A stretch of DNA of 64,000 nucleotides, taken from assembly GCF_000165425.1 (NCBI RefSeq), contig NW_001799510.1:467459-531458 (forward strand), read 5' to 3'. This document shows, one piece after another, positions 23,785 through 34,967 of this stretch; within the stretch, counting starts at the first letter, position 1; each line of letters starts with the position of its first letter. The position numbers were made by a program, and so were the translations under genes. Origin of the DNA: Paramecium tetraurelia. Taxonomy: Eukaryota; Ciliophora; Oligohymenophorea; Peniculida; Parameciidae. Below the pieces are notes generated by a model. The model was not told the origin of the DNA and did no database searches. It saw only the letters and a list, made by a program, of their open reading frames with translations.

Positions 23785-24528
23785 TCATTAATTAACATAG
23801 ACTGGAATGTGACGTTCTGAAAACTTTTTAGCCTTAACTTTGATGTTTTCGACAATCAATGGCTAAATGTCGCGACTATTGATAGGCTCATCATTTGGTT
23901 TAAATTGAGGTAATATTGCAAGAATAATCCCTCCATTTTAATAGTGTGAAGATACTTCTCTAATTTACACTCTGGTAAAGAAAGCCGTGCCTTTTATTAA
24001 GGGTACACATAAATGACCTTTTAATATCTATTCACCCTTGTTGTTGACTTTGATTTCTTTTGGATATTGTTCTTGAGAATATATCGCAACAACCAATTCG
24101 ATTTTATTAGGATTTCGGACTAATTCACCATTCTTATTTTTTAGCTCAACTCTTAATTAAAAGATACGATCTCTATAAAGTGGAGTTTCAAGAGGATCTG
24201 CTAGTGTTAACTTGTATTTGTATGACTTCTCCAGTAACTAAAATAATAAAAATAAAGCTACAGATCTTAGGTTGAAGGATATGTTTAATTGTGAGTTGGT
24301 GAATAATTCGTCATTTCGTTTAATTTAGATTTATGAGCAAGATAGTTCAGGTCTTCCTTATTAAAGCAGTTTATTATTAATTTATTGAAATTTAAGCAAA
24401 TAGTCTTGTAGAAGATTATTAAATTTATCCTAGCTAGTATTGAGCTAATCAAGAAGTGTCTTGTAAGCATCAACTTACTTGTCTAGCAATTCAAAAAACT
24501 GTGTTTATTGAGTTAAAATGTTTTGCAT
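23785..24528 (-). CDS. Protein with N-terminal helix and beta-rich domain, possible CBP60/RHD-like fold
   Basis: A 239-residue product (247 if the intron is retained). Start ATG 24526-24528 (MQNILTQQTQFFELLDKQ). One probable 24-nt intron (24238-24261) has no TGA and a length divisible by three. Residues 1-65 are helical. Then follows a beta-rich domain: YKYKLTLADPLETPLYRDRI, FQLRVELKNKNGELV, KIELVVAIYSQ, GHLCVPLIKGTAFF, QIREVSSHY, GGIILAIL. The strand order and the xRDRIFxLRVELxNxNG motif recall the immunoglobulin-like region of plant calmodulin-binding CBP60 proteins and Rel-homology folds. This is a weak by-eye resemblance. It ends KKFSERHIPVYVNQ. Function unknown. Confidence 0.65.
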
Positions 24529-24699
24529 AATTTTTGGGGAGTAAAAATATTAATATATTTATTTAATTAAATAAGTATAATTATTTAATTCAATTAAATT
24601 AATTTCTCAGCTTGATAATTAGAAAATGGTTTAATCCTTTAAGGTTTGGATTAAAATTAGCTTAGAATTTAAAAATCTAATCTAGATTTGAACGAATCA

Positions 24700-24962
24700 G
24701 TTTGGAGATAAATAAATAATTAAACTATTTTTTTAAACCATTTCTCCCAGTTAGATCCAGAGATCCCATAATGATATGTCACCTTTCCCTTACTAAATGC
24801 CTTCAATAAATCATATTTAGATCTAATCTACTATAATTTTTAGGTATAAATTTGACTATTATTTCTAGGACTAATAGTTCATTAAGTATTCTCATCAAAG
24901 TAGTAACCATCGAAATATCTGGAACATTCATATTTGATAAATCTCATTTGACTACCACTCAT
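24700..24962 (-). pseudogene. Coding-like fragment interrupted by TGA
   Basis: From ATG 24960-24962 the minus strand reads MSGSQMRFIKYECSRYFDGY, rich in aromatic residues and Cys, then hits an in-frame TGA after DENTQ. Past the TGA the same frame continues in protein-like form (KYDLLKAFSKGK, VTYHYGISGSNWEKWF). No GT..AG intron removes the TGA, and a +1 shift at the TGA leads into a closed frame. It could be a decayed small gene or one whose structure was not understood. The rest of 24529-25314 holds nothing recognisable. Confidence 0.35.
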
Positions 24963-25314
24963 AATCATTAATAATTAAAGGATTTTAAATTTAATAGATG
25001 TTTAAATCAGCTTATAATTTTAAAATAATTCATGCTATTTTCCTATTGATATGCCAACGTTGTAGTATAATATTCTGAGTCCTTCCTATAATTGATAATT
25101 AGAATTGTAATTACTCTCTAGTAAAACTAAATAAGATACTAAAACCATTTAAAGTAAACTGGTTGTATGAAAAATTGTTCAAAAAATAAATTATATTAGC
25201 TATCATAAAAATCCAAGTCTAGCTCTAGATTCAATTTGGTAGTTACTATATTGAGCCAATTGAGTTTATTTAATAAGACAAACCTCATCTTCTTAGTTAA
25301 CAAAAGTGATGGCC

Positions 25315-26703
25315 TCACTTTAGCCTAATAATCGATTTAATGATATTACAATATGCCTTATCAATTCCAATATTCTCTGTTTCTGAGTCTATTCTAAGGA
25401 CTCCGAATCCCTTTAAAATAAGTAAGGTAATCAAAATGAAAAAGGCAACCCAAACAAATATAATCAGCAATCCAAACAATTACATTCCTAACAATTTACC
25501 ACCATATCCATAGAAAAAACCTGCTTTGGAGTCAAAGAATGCTGACAAGAAGATTCCCAAAAATCCATTACCCTATTTGATTGGTGTAATAAGATACCAA
25601 AAACACTGGTATTACTTCTACAGGATCATCGATATGGTGCTTAGGAACTGCTTTTGCCAAAACACTGTAGACACCAGCAGCCATTAAACCATAAAAGAAT
25701 GCAGTCCATGACTTTATATCATCAGTAGCAGCACTTACAGCCACTAAAGCACTAATTATGCCTTTAGATAAGGCAATCAAACTTGTGGTTTCATATTAGA
25801 AATATCTGATGATGAAAGCAAAGAATCCTCCTGTGGCACCAGCAACCATAGTATTGACAGCAACCAATCCTTGTGTGTATTTGGAATTAGCTCCTTATGC
25901 AACAACACCTCCATTATAGAATTGCCATCCAGAAAACACCAAAATTGATCCAAAAGCAATATAAATTGGACAATGCCTTGAGAATTACAAGTTAGTGTTT
26001 GGATCAAATCTGAATCTTCTTGGTTTCAGCAATACTGTCAAAACTAATCCAGCAACGCCTGCAGCAAAAAATATAACGCCAGCTCCTGAGAAATCCTTAA
26101 ATCCCATAATTTTTAACCTTTTTACTCTCATTTAATCAATACCATCCTTATGCTAATGTCCAATGAGCTAACCCAGCATATATGAATCCTGCATATACTA
26201 TTGTTAAAATTGACCATGCCAAGAATGTCATTCGTTCTGCGGCTGCTCCAGATAACACTGAAACTCCAATAGAAGCACCAGATGCTCTAAAAACTCAACA
26301 AAGCTGAATAATAACAAAATACCAAAGTATGTATAATCATTTCCATATTGATTTGCTTCCCAATTATATCCTCCTAATTTTGTACCTCCCATAAAGTTTG
26401 TTTAGAAATCATATCCAAATGAGAATCCATACCCAAACTATAGCTATCAGCTTTATATCTTACCAACCACCATATTAAGATTGTAAGGAATAAACCCAAC
26501 ATCACTTTTATTACTATTGATTAAGAATTCTTATATCTCACAGATCCTGCTTCAATAAATGCAAATCCCACTTATGTCAACACTATAATAAACCCTGAAA
26601 TTAGAATCCAATCATAATCAATAGTTGTTGCTTAAGGTGCTGGAATATTGGCTATAGCAGGAGGTTCTCCATTTGCATATTAATGTCTAAAAAGATGACC
26701 CAT
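25315..26703 (-). CDS. Ammonium transporter (Amt/Mep/Rh) homologue lacking both pore histidines
   Basis: A 427-residue membrane protein with about 11 hydrophobic helices. Start ATG 26701-26703 (MGHLFRHQ); four introns of 26, 29, 25 and 25 nt give exactly 428 codons. Family hallmarks: VGFAFIEAGSVRYKNS (helix 1), VLSGAAAERMTF (helix 3), GLAHWTLAQGW, KDFSGAGVIFFAAGVAGLV, FSGWQFYNGG, VSAATDDIKSW, HHIDDPVEVIPVFLGNGF. The twin pore histidines of AmtB (His168 in DFAGGTVVHI and His318 in VFGVHG) align with Phe in GAGVIFF and Phe in IPVFLG. The two sites are 156 residues apart, as expected. The acidic residue of the substrate site (KDFSG) is kept. It might be a non-conducting sensor, or transport by another route. 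The splice choice around helix 3 (29-nt GTTATT intron) is the least certain part. Confidence 0.88.
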
Positions 26704-27157
26704 ACTTTCAGCTATTAGTTTTAAATTAATTTATTTTATGATTAAATAAATAAAAATACTAATTATATTCCATTATCCTAAATCTCACTATCGTTTCGTA
26801 TTTATACTACACTCCTCACACTCATCTTATTCTGTCTTAATTTGAGGAATTTTAATGTCAGATTTTAGGAAAATGAAGACTGGAATTCTTAATAAATTTA
26901 TTAAATATTATTTATGTACCAGAGAATTTAATAATCTAATAAAATGCTCTTATATATTGAAATTAATAACATTGTTCTTCTTTTAGTTAATCAAAATTGG
27001 ATTCAAAAATTAATCATTATGGAAGGAATTAAGAAACCCTTCATCAATTAGATTAGAGCTTCAGACTTGTATCTTTCTCTAAATGCTGGATATAAATTTT
27101 GTCATTTTATATATAAAAATTTGAATTTAAATTCAGAGGGAAAAATTCATATTACAA
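26704..27157. other. Intergenic, divergent promoter region
   Basis: About 450 bp between the divergently transcribed Amt and CXC genes, containing both promoters. An ATG at 27019 opens a frame that overlaps the CXC start in another register; it is considered chance. No specific element was recognised. Confidence 0.4.
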
Positions 27158-28212
27158 ATGAGCTCAGATTTTAAATAAGATGGAACTCCTTTTACTAAAT
27201 TGTTTTAAAGATTAGAAAATATACATCAATCTCCTGTTTTTAATGCTGATTGTCTCCAACACCAAGATGACATGTATATAAAAGACTAGTCCCCTGAATA
27301 AGTCTGTAAGAAATTGGAATTCACTCCATATTTGAAATCTCCCAATCAGTATTTACACTCCTTAATAAATTTTAGATTTCAACCTTATTCTCCATTAAAT
27401 CATTAGACAACCAAAAAAGCAAATATATTCGTTATTTCTCCTGCCAGATAAATCAACTTTGACCACACCAAGACAGAATAACGACTTGTCAATATAAGTT
27501 CACCTCTCAGTTCAATGAAGATACCGGATGATCTATTATGCGAGGAGGAAGAGATCTTATCAGAAGATCAAGACAATCGTTCTCAATTCAGAAGTCCTCC
27601 CAAATCACCTCACAGAAAATTAGAAAGAGCTACCAAATTGAAATTCATCAATTTCGTAACCTTAAAAAAGCCACTCAAATTTACGAGTGATTAAATAACC
27701 AATAGAAAACGTACAAGTTCTAAAAGGAGAAAACCCCAAACAGAGTAAAAACCTAAAATAATCGTATGCAATTGTAAGAAATCCAAATGTCTTAAATTAT
27801 ATTGTGATTGCTTTGCTGCAGGCGTAACATGTGGCAAAAATTGCAATTGCTGTTCTTGTCATAATAACGATGATCATACAAAAGAAAGAGAAACTGTTAT
27901 CAAATAAATCATGGAAAGGAATCCATCGGCATTTTCGCCCTAAAGTTGAATCCAAAGTACTCCCATTATTTTAATATCAATTAGAGCAACTCAGAAGATG
28001 AATAAGACCATAAGCCAAGACATTTCAAAGGATGCAATTGTAAAAAATCGAATTGCCTTAAAAAATATTGTGAATGCTATTAAATGGGAGTCAAATGTTC
28101 TGAATTATGTAAATGTGATGAATGTAAAAATTGTGAAATGCCTGTTAAAAAAGATTCAAGAAAAAGGATTAAACATGTACACCAACATTTTAAACATACT
28201 GAAATCTATTGA
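27158..28212 (+). CDS. CXC (tesmin/TSO1/LIN54-type) DNA-binding protein
   Basis: Start ATG 27158 ([19 protein letters not shown]), stop TGA 28210-28212. Two cysteine-rich CXC modules are present. The first reads [19 protein letters not shown], then [13 protein letters not shown]. After a linker containing ERNPSAFSP, the second reads [20 protein letters not shown], then [14 protein letters not shown]. This is the arrangement of LIN54, a DREAM-complex subunit that binds CHR promoter elements and controls cell-cycle genes. The linker does not read cleanly: after FSP the frame meets TGA at 27947-27949. Two models restore it: a 50-nt intron (334 residues), or a +1 shift at the CCC codon (27938-27940) giving FSPKVESK, as in the human linker APKV, followed by a normal 28-nt intron 27957-27984 (341 residues). 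Nuclear. Confidence 0.88.
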
Positions 28213-28497
28213 GTTAATGATTAAGTTTTGGGCTTTTTTTCAATATTTTGCTATTCATTTTTTAACTTTAAATTTCATAATAAATAAATTGATTATCAAC
28301 CCATAATCTATTTATATGTTACAATTAATAGTTATCTTAATTAGAATAAGATAATTCAAATTCAATCTCCAATGCCATTATAATATTTAGAAGAGTTAAT
28401 AAATGTCATTTAAATTCATAATTAAAGCAATTAACAAGAAAAAAAGAATAATAAAATTTGTTTATAATCATAAATAATTCGTATATAGATTTACACC

Positions 28498-29149
28498 TCA
28501 TTTTTTTTTGCCTCCTTTGGCAGTATCTCCAGCTTTTCCTGCTGCTCCAGTTGCTCCAGCACCTCCTTTAGCACCAGCTGCTGCTTTATCTTTATCACCA
28601 CCCTTTCCAGCTGCTGGTTTATCATCATCATCTTCCTCTTTTCTAATAGCTGGCTTTCTTGCTATTTAATAAGTAACTAATATATATTACCCTTTGGTGT
28701 ATCTTCATCATCTTCTTCTAATTCCTTGAGTCTTTATGCTTCTTCAGCTGCTGCTTCTTCTGCTAATTTCTCTTATTAAATATGCTCCAATTGATCTTCT
28801 TGGTCATTGAGATCATCATCACCAATTACATCTCCATCTCTATTTAAAGCTGTGTATTTATTCATTAAGATGATTCTCTGTCTTTTAATACTTCTAACAA
28901 TACTCCTCACATGACTCGCTGGAGGGTGCTAAATAAAAAATTATAGCTAACATAGGCTTTATCATTTGCTGCAATTTAAATAGAGGCTACATCTATGCTG
29001 TCTAATGGTACTGCCAATTCTAATAACCATAAAGGATACTCATCAATCTCTTTGATTTATGGGTCTTTTCTTTCTTTCCAAATATTAATTAAATCATCTG
29101 AAGTGGCGACTGCCTCTACTTTTGCTTTTTTTGGACCTCTTATCCACAT
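28498..29149 (-). CDS. Mitochondrial ribosomal protein mL54-like, Lys/Ala/Gly-rich tail
   Basis: A 199-residue product; introns of 23 nt (near 28929-28951) and 29 nt; exon sum exactly 200 codons. Start ATG 29147-29149 (MWIRGPKKAKVE). Residues 20-60 (KERKDPQIKEIDEYPLWLL) resemble the xDPPxKxDSEYPxWLWxL motif of the mL54 (MRPL54) family. The following basic helix (VRSIVRSIKRQRIILMNKY) fits its rRNA-binding end. The remainder, acidic (EELEEDDEDT), then Lys/Ala/Gly repeats such as KAAAGAKGGAGATG, is extra. If the match holds, it belongs to the mitoribosomal large subunit. The match rests on one short motif, so confidence is moderate. Confidence 0.55.
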
Positions 29150-29304
29150 TTAATTATACTAATTTTAAACACTTCAATACAATCGATGTAGTTCTGATAA
29201 GTAATCCTAAACTTCTATACATTAAATATAATTTAATTATATAATATTTATTAATAGTGAATATTATACTATCTAATAAATACAATTCAAAAGATGAAAT
29301 ATAT

Positions 29305-31451
29305 TCAAAAAATTTCGCAGTTTTAGCAGACTGTTTTATCTTATGATTTTTTTCCAATTTAGTATTTATGGAGTTATAACCCATCACTTGCTATAATCAT
29401 TTTATCAACTTATAAAAAGCACATAAGTTTTGCAGGTTTGGAAGCATTAACCATAAGTTCATTTCCTTTATTTTCTACCAATTAATTTAATTGTGCGCTG
29501 ATTTGAATTGACCCAATATATTTTTCACAAACCCAAACAAGATAATTATCAGATAAAGTTAATGCTAAAGGTATATTATTACCATTAATTTAACATTTTT
29601 ACACAATTGTAATGACTCCTATAATTATATATAATAGTAATACCATCTTTAATATGAAAAATTGGTATTTGAGGTAGGTTCTTACTTATCCCTGCAAAGT
29701 GTTCAGATGATATCAATTATAGATTATGGATCTAAGCATCAAATTGAAATTTAGCACTAAATTTAGTTTGGAATATTACGATTATTCATATACCAAATAT
29801 TTTCCATAAATTATTAGGTTCTCGTGAGATGAAATAATCTATTTGGTTTCATCATCATAAATCAAATCCACCACAGATCTATCCACGTCTTTGTACTTTT
29901 TAATTATAGAAGGTGGCTAAGTATCAAATGCCAATATCATAATTTCTCCTGTTTCAGCTCCTAATATACATAGATCTTTTCTCATGTATTTCATCACCTA
30001 ATAAAATCCATAATAATATTTACAGTTATCTTATCAGATTGAAAATTTTAAATTTTCTCACATTAGAATGTTTTGCTCTTCAAATTCACTCCAAAAATCT
30101 CTCCAGATTATGTGATCCCAACACATATATTTAATGTCTGCAAATATGATAAAAAAGAGACGTCTGCATTAGGATTATTTAATACTTTAAGTAAAAATGC
30201 ATTCTGATACACCATTTAAGGATATTAATCTTACTCCTTCATTTGAATAAGCCAATATTTAACTACCTGCTGAGATTATCTTCTTATGATTGCACAAATC
30301 ATTAAGAGTCCCTAAATATCTCAAAGTTGTATTTTGATTAGAATAAAATTTAATAGCTTTAGTCTATTCATTAATATGAGCTGGATGAACAGATTAATCC
30401 TTTTCACTAAAATAATTATATTATTTACTCATCCTCATAATCTGGATTCAATGCTTTTAAAGCTTAAAGCCATGTAAATCTGTTTCGTTCACTGAATTCT
30501 GTCATTCCTTAGATACATGCCTTTATTTAAGGATTTTAAATCCTACTAACTTAATTTTACAATTTCTTCCAACCCTAACAGTCTTTCTTTTTCATTGGAT
30601 CTTCGCTGCTATCAATAGCATTTCCAGTATTTTCTTCATATATGATTGGATCATTCAATTTCGAAAGGTCTTTGTCACTTAAAAGTAAAATCATTTGTAG
30701 AAATGTAATTCCTAATGAAAATATATCACTCTTCTCTAAATCATGTCTAACTTATGTTAAAGTATTTACTTAACTTTTCCTGGTTAATTAGTTGTGTAAG
30801 CAATATAGAGTTTAGGAGACAGAAATAAGGGTGTTCCTACTAATGTATTAAGCATTGCTTGTCCATTAAAATTTTCTTTTCCTGCCCCAAAATCAGCTAA
30901 TTTAACTGTGTATGGTTATCGGCATGTAACTAGGATGTTTTCTGGTTTGATATCTCTGTGAAACAAATGTTTGTTTTTTGCAAGATAATAAAATGCTTTC
31001 AAACATTAATTCATAATGTCTATCAGCATTAAATCTAAAAGAATCTACTTAGTCATTAATACCCCCAAATTCTAGTTAAGCCTTTCTTCTTTCATCAATA
31101 TCAGCTTTCAAACTATTCTGAGCCAACTCCATTGCAAAAACTAAAACATATTTCTTTGCTGGCATCTGTTCCATCCAAGAGTAGACCTTATGAACCTTTA
31201 TGACATTCTAATGATAAGTGATCACTTGATATAGGTTCAATTCTTGAATAGCAAGCTCATACGCTTATTCGCTTAAGTTATTTTATTTTATACTTTGATG
31301 TTTCGATAATTTTCAGAGCATAATAACCCGCAGGAAGAGATTTTAATGCTTTTCCCTTATATACTTTTCCGAATGTTCCTTGCCCCAACATTTATAAATT
31401 CTTGAAATCAAAGTCTTCTTAAAACTCAATTTAGGTTGGAAATTGTTGCAT
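29305..31451 (-). CDS. Protein kinase fused to a C-terminal beta-propeller-like region
   Basis: A 651-residue product with eight introns (22, 28, 23, 22, 22, 26, 23 and 25 nt); exon sum exactly 652 codons. Start ATG 31449-31451 (MQQFPTQIEFQEDF). The kinase domain covers about residues 15-300: GQGTFGKVYKG, YYALKIIE, HLFHRDIKPENIL, KLADFGAGKE, GTPLFLSPKL, DLEKSDIFSLGITFLQM. All catalytic residues are present, so it should be active. After about residue 330 come repeated short strands with Ser/Asn-rich turns (LRYLGTLNDLCNHKKII, SAGSQILAYSNEGVRLIS, CILGAETGEIMILAFD, IISSHENLIIYG, LSDNYLVWVCEKY). The pattern suits WD40-like repeats. The kinase-then-propeller order is known in ciliates but not elsewhere common. 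Confidence 0.8.
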
Positions 31452-32585
31452 AATGATATAATTTGTATTTGTGGAAATTAAAATAATATAAAATTAACTC
31501 ACTAAACATACTGATGTTTTCTTATGTTTATAATGTACTAGAATGACTACAATCATCATCTACTCTTAAAATATAATCAATTTTAGACTGGATCTCAATA
31601 AGAAATTTAGAAAATTCATTGGTATGAAGAATTATGGAATTTTTTGGAAAATTAATATAAATACTCAAAAATCGCATGACGCTTTTTGAATATGATTATT
31701 TGAATTCAAAATAAATATTTCATTTTTACCTTCTATCCATATTTTCTCAAAAACATTATTTTAAACCAGCAATTTAGATAATTTGGATGTTGTTATATTC
31801 CATCTTATCAAACAATTTCCAGTGTTCAAAAATAAGTACTTAATATTTTTAGAATATTTGAGATCGCATATATTTTATAACACATTATCAGACAATTTTC
31901 TTATTAGTTTTTTGCTTTATAAGTTCTTCAACAATAGTTTGTAATTATTATCAAAAGTGATTACCGACAACAATTTATTTGATTCAGTAAAATGAATTAT
32001 TTTATTACTTTCTACATATTTGTATTTCTATTTACAAAAGTTATTTTTCAAATACATCACTTACAATTCATTGTTGAATGCTATATTGATAATGAAATCC
32101 AAGCTTGCTTTTTAAAGAACCCTATATTCTCCATCAAATTATAATAATAATTCCAGATTCTCTTAATTCAAATCAATTAAATTTAGTGCATCATTTTAAT
32201 ATAAATAGATCTTCTTTTCCTGTTCAACTAGAATATAACTGTCGAGAGGAAGAAAAATTGAGGGTAATTTGTAACAGATTTCAGATCTGGTGCTTAATTC
32301 GATAATTCTCAAACTTTTGCTTTCTTCTTGAGCTATACATATCTTTTTTTCGTCGGAAGTAAATTGCAAATCATATAATTCAAATTTGACAAAAGTCATT
32401 TCAAAAATATTCTTTTTTGTTATCAAGCTGATCACATACAGCTTTTTTCCTTCTATTACAAAAGCTAATAGGTTTCCAGATTTAGATACTAAAAAATGAG
32501 ATATGAAATCTGTTTCTCTTAATTTCCAAATAGTTTACCAATCTTTTGATACTTATGCTAATTGGGACTTTTTTGGTTAATACAT
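31426..32585 (-). CDS. Beta-propeller-like protein of unknown function
   Basis: Start ATG 32583-32585 (MYQPKKSQLAQVSKDW). A single uninterrupted frame of 306 residues runs to TGA 31665-31667. Repeated units of the type xLVSKSGNLLAFVIEGKKLY, LQFTSDEKKICIAQEESK, HFTESNKLLSVITFD and LFLNTGNCLIRWNI look like degenerate WD40 blades. Directly past that TGA, shifted by +2, another clearly coding segment follows (IYINFPKNSIILHTNEF, KFLIEIQSKIDYIL). A 17-nt GT..AG intron (about 31662-31678) would join them, giving 380 residues with the stop at 31426-31428, overlapping the next gene start by 26 bp. The 3' end is therefore uncertain. It lies head-to-tail with the kinase whose C-terminal half has the same repeat character. 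Confidence 0.6.
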
Positions 32586-32834
32586 GTTTACTTTTTGTTA
32601 AATTTCTTCTAATTTTATAAATAAATAAATTCGCCAAATTTAAAAAGGGATTACGATAAAAATTATTTAATTTTATTTAATCTATTGAATTATTAATTAA
32701 TAAAGAGAATTAGTTTATAAAATATATAATAATATATATGTTTGATAATTATTAAGTATTAAAAGACAATCAATTATTAATACTATCAATCAATTGTTGT
32801 AATTAATCTATTTCAAAAACACTTAGTTGCCTAT

Positions 32835-34503
32835 TCAATTTATAGAATTAGGATTCTATATAATCAAGAGATGCTTTTGAAAATTTTATGCCATTTTCTT
32901 AAAATAGTTCAAACAAGTCCTATTATTATTATATTTTTAAATTACATTCACATTATGTTTATTTCTAGGACTTTAAAATTTAGATTAAATTTGATTACAA
33001 ATCATTTCAAGATTATTCGCATTCAAATTTGTCTGGATTTCATCAAAAACTTATTTGTTAGGCAATCGAAAATTATCTAATAATGTCTTTAAAATGCTTC
33101 TTATCCTAGAATTATTTTATGGCTTGTCTAAATTAATTTCATCTTCTTAATCAAATAAATAATTTGCCAAAGTGCAAGCTTGTTCCTTAGTTAAACTGAA
33201 AATTTATTATTACAAAGAATCTTTAAGCTCTTCTAAAGTAGTTTCTTATTAATTTTTAAACAAATACTATTATAAATTAAAAGTATATTACAGCATCTAA
33301 TTCATCGAAAGCAACTTTATTTATAATCATAGAAAATTTGATAATCTTCACTATTTAACAAAGATCTTGTTTGTTAATTTTCGAATATTTAGATTTCCCA
33401 ATACCGCTTAAAGATCTTTAAGATGTAATTAGTGAGAAATCTCCAGAACCTCGACCAACAATTTAATTCTATGAAAACATAGAAGGTTTGATAATCGAGT
33501 TTGATTTCTCATTCTTTTTAAGTTTAGCTTTTTAAATGTGCTCCTCCTATAAAGCTTTGCATAATGATTCACATCTCTCTTACAACAATTACATTTCATC
33601 ATCCTTCTCTATAATTCTTCTATCATATATTTTAATTTCTTATTTATGTCTCTCTATTAATTATTCTATATAAATTTCATCTTCCTATCTCTTGGAACTC
33701 AATTTATGAATATCCGAAAGTAATTTCCTAAGTATAATTAAAATTAATACTTAATTTATTAATCTTATTTACTCTTTTGATTGTGTTTAACTGCAAACAA
33801 TAAATCTCTTTCCTTGTATTATCTAATCTCTTTTTACAATTCATTAATGAGTTATTTTTATTACTAAATTTTGACTTATTATGTTACGATATGCTTTTTC
33901 ATTTAGTCATAATCTTTTAGTTTCTCCTCTAAACCTGACACTATCTAAACTAGTTTAATATTATCTTATTCTAATTCTTCAAGAATGGCAAATTGTGGGG
34001 TTAACATATTTCTTTGATTGCCCAATAATTTTTCTTTTTGAAGTTCAATCATATTTTACAGTTCAGCTATTTTTTTCTAATAATTCACGATCTCATCCAT
34101 TTTCAATTTTTTTTTTAATCCTTCTATCTCAACTTCTTTATTCTATAGTAATTTAAGTAAATGTTTGAATTTCTAATTGTTTCGAACAGTTTTCACTTAT
34201 ATATCATCATCTGATAACTGCTAGTGAAAGCTTTCAACATCTTTCTTGATATTAATAATCCCTTACTTGAAAATAGATATTCTAAGACTTTAATTAAATA
34301 TTTTCCAATCTTAATTAATTGAGCTCTTGTTTCATTTTTAATAATTGATCTTATTGATCCTCCTTATCATAATACGAGTGTCTTGACTCATGCTTAGACA
34401 AAAAGCCAATTGAATTGACTAGATGGTGTCTTGGACGATGAGATTCATGACAAGATTAATTGATTGACCCTATCGATCGATTTTTACAAGACTCAGGAAA
34501 CAT
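32835..34503 (-). CDS. Coiled-coil protein with C-terminal EF-hand-like helices
   Basis: A 532-residue protein; introns of 22, 23 and 25 nt; exon sum exactly 533 codons. Start ATG 34501-34503 (MFPESCKNRSIGS). Residues 50-330 are long coiled coil (LLKMKQELNQLRLENIQLK, EVEIEGLKKKLKMDEIV, LEEKLKDYDQMKKH). After about residue 380 a folded C-terminal part begins (FSMIINKVAFDELDA, TLEELKDSLQQQIFSLTKE, QACTLANYLFDQEDEINL, KTLLDNFRLPNKQVFDEI). Helix-loop-helix spacing resembles degenerate EF-hands without clear calcium ligands. Such proteins often sit at basal bodies or in the cortex of ciliates. Family not recognised. Confidence 0.7.
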
Positions 34504-34967
34504 AAATAAATTTTATAAAGAATTATTTAATAATATCCCAATATTTTTATTATATGTCCTTAAAATTATCTAGATAATATAATTTTATCTCTATTATTAA
34601 AGAAATTATTTGATAGTACTGATATAACTTTTGAAGTTTATCAATATTTTATAAATTTCTCAAATTACTGAATAATTTATTATTGCGAGTACTTTAATTT
34701 TTATCCGCTAGTTCTTTAAAAGAAGAGATAATTAAATAAAATATTTGAAATTAATAAAATATTTATATAATGGGTGATTAGCCTTAACATTATGCTACTA
34801 AGATAATATTTCTTATAGATATATCAATTATATTCAATTAATTACACTTAAGATTTATTTCTAAATTTGGCATGTTAATATATCTTTTCATTTCAATTTC
34901 TGATATCAAAATTCGATTAGACTATTTTCTTAATTAATTTCCTGTTTTAATTATACACTTATTAAAA

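Noticed and set aside
27019..27246. ATG-initiated frame overlapping the start of the CXC gene.
   Set aside because: Different register from the conserved CXC gene, poor composition, and no domain; treated as a chance frame.
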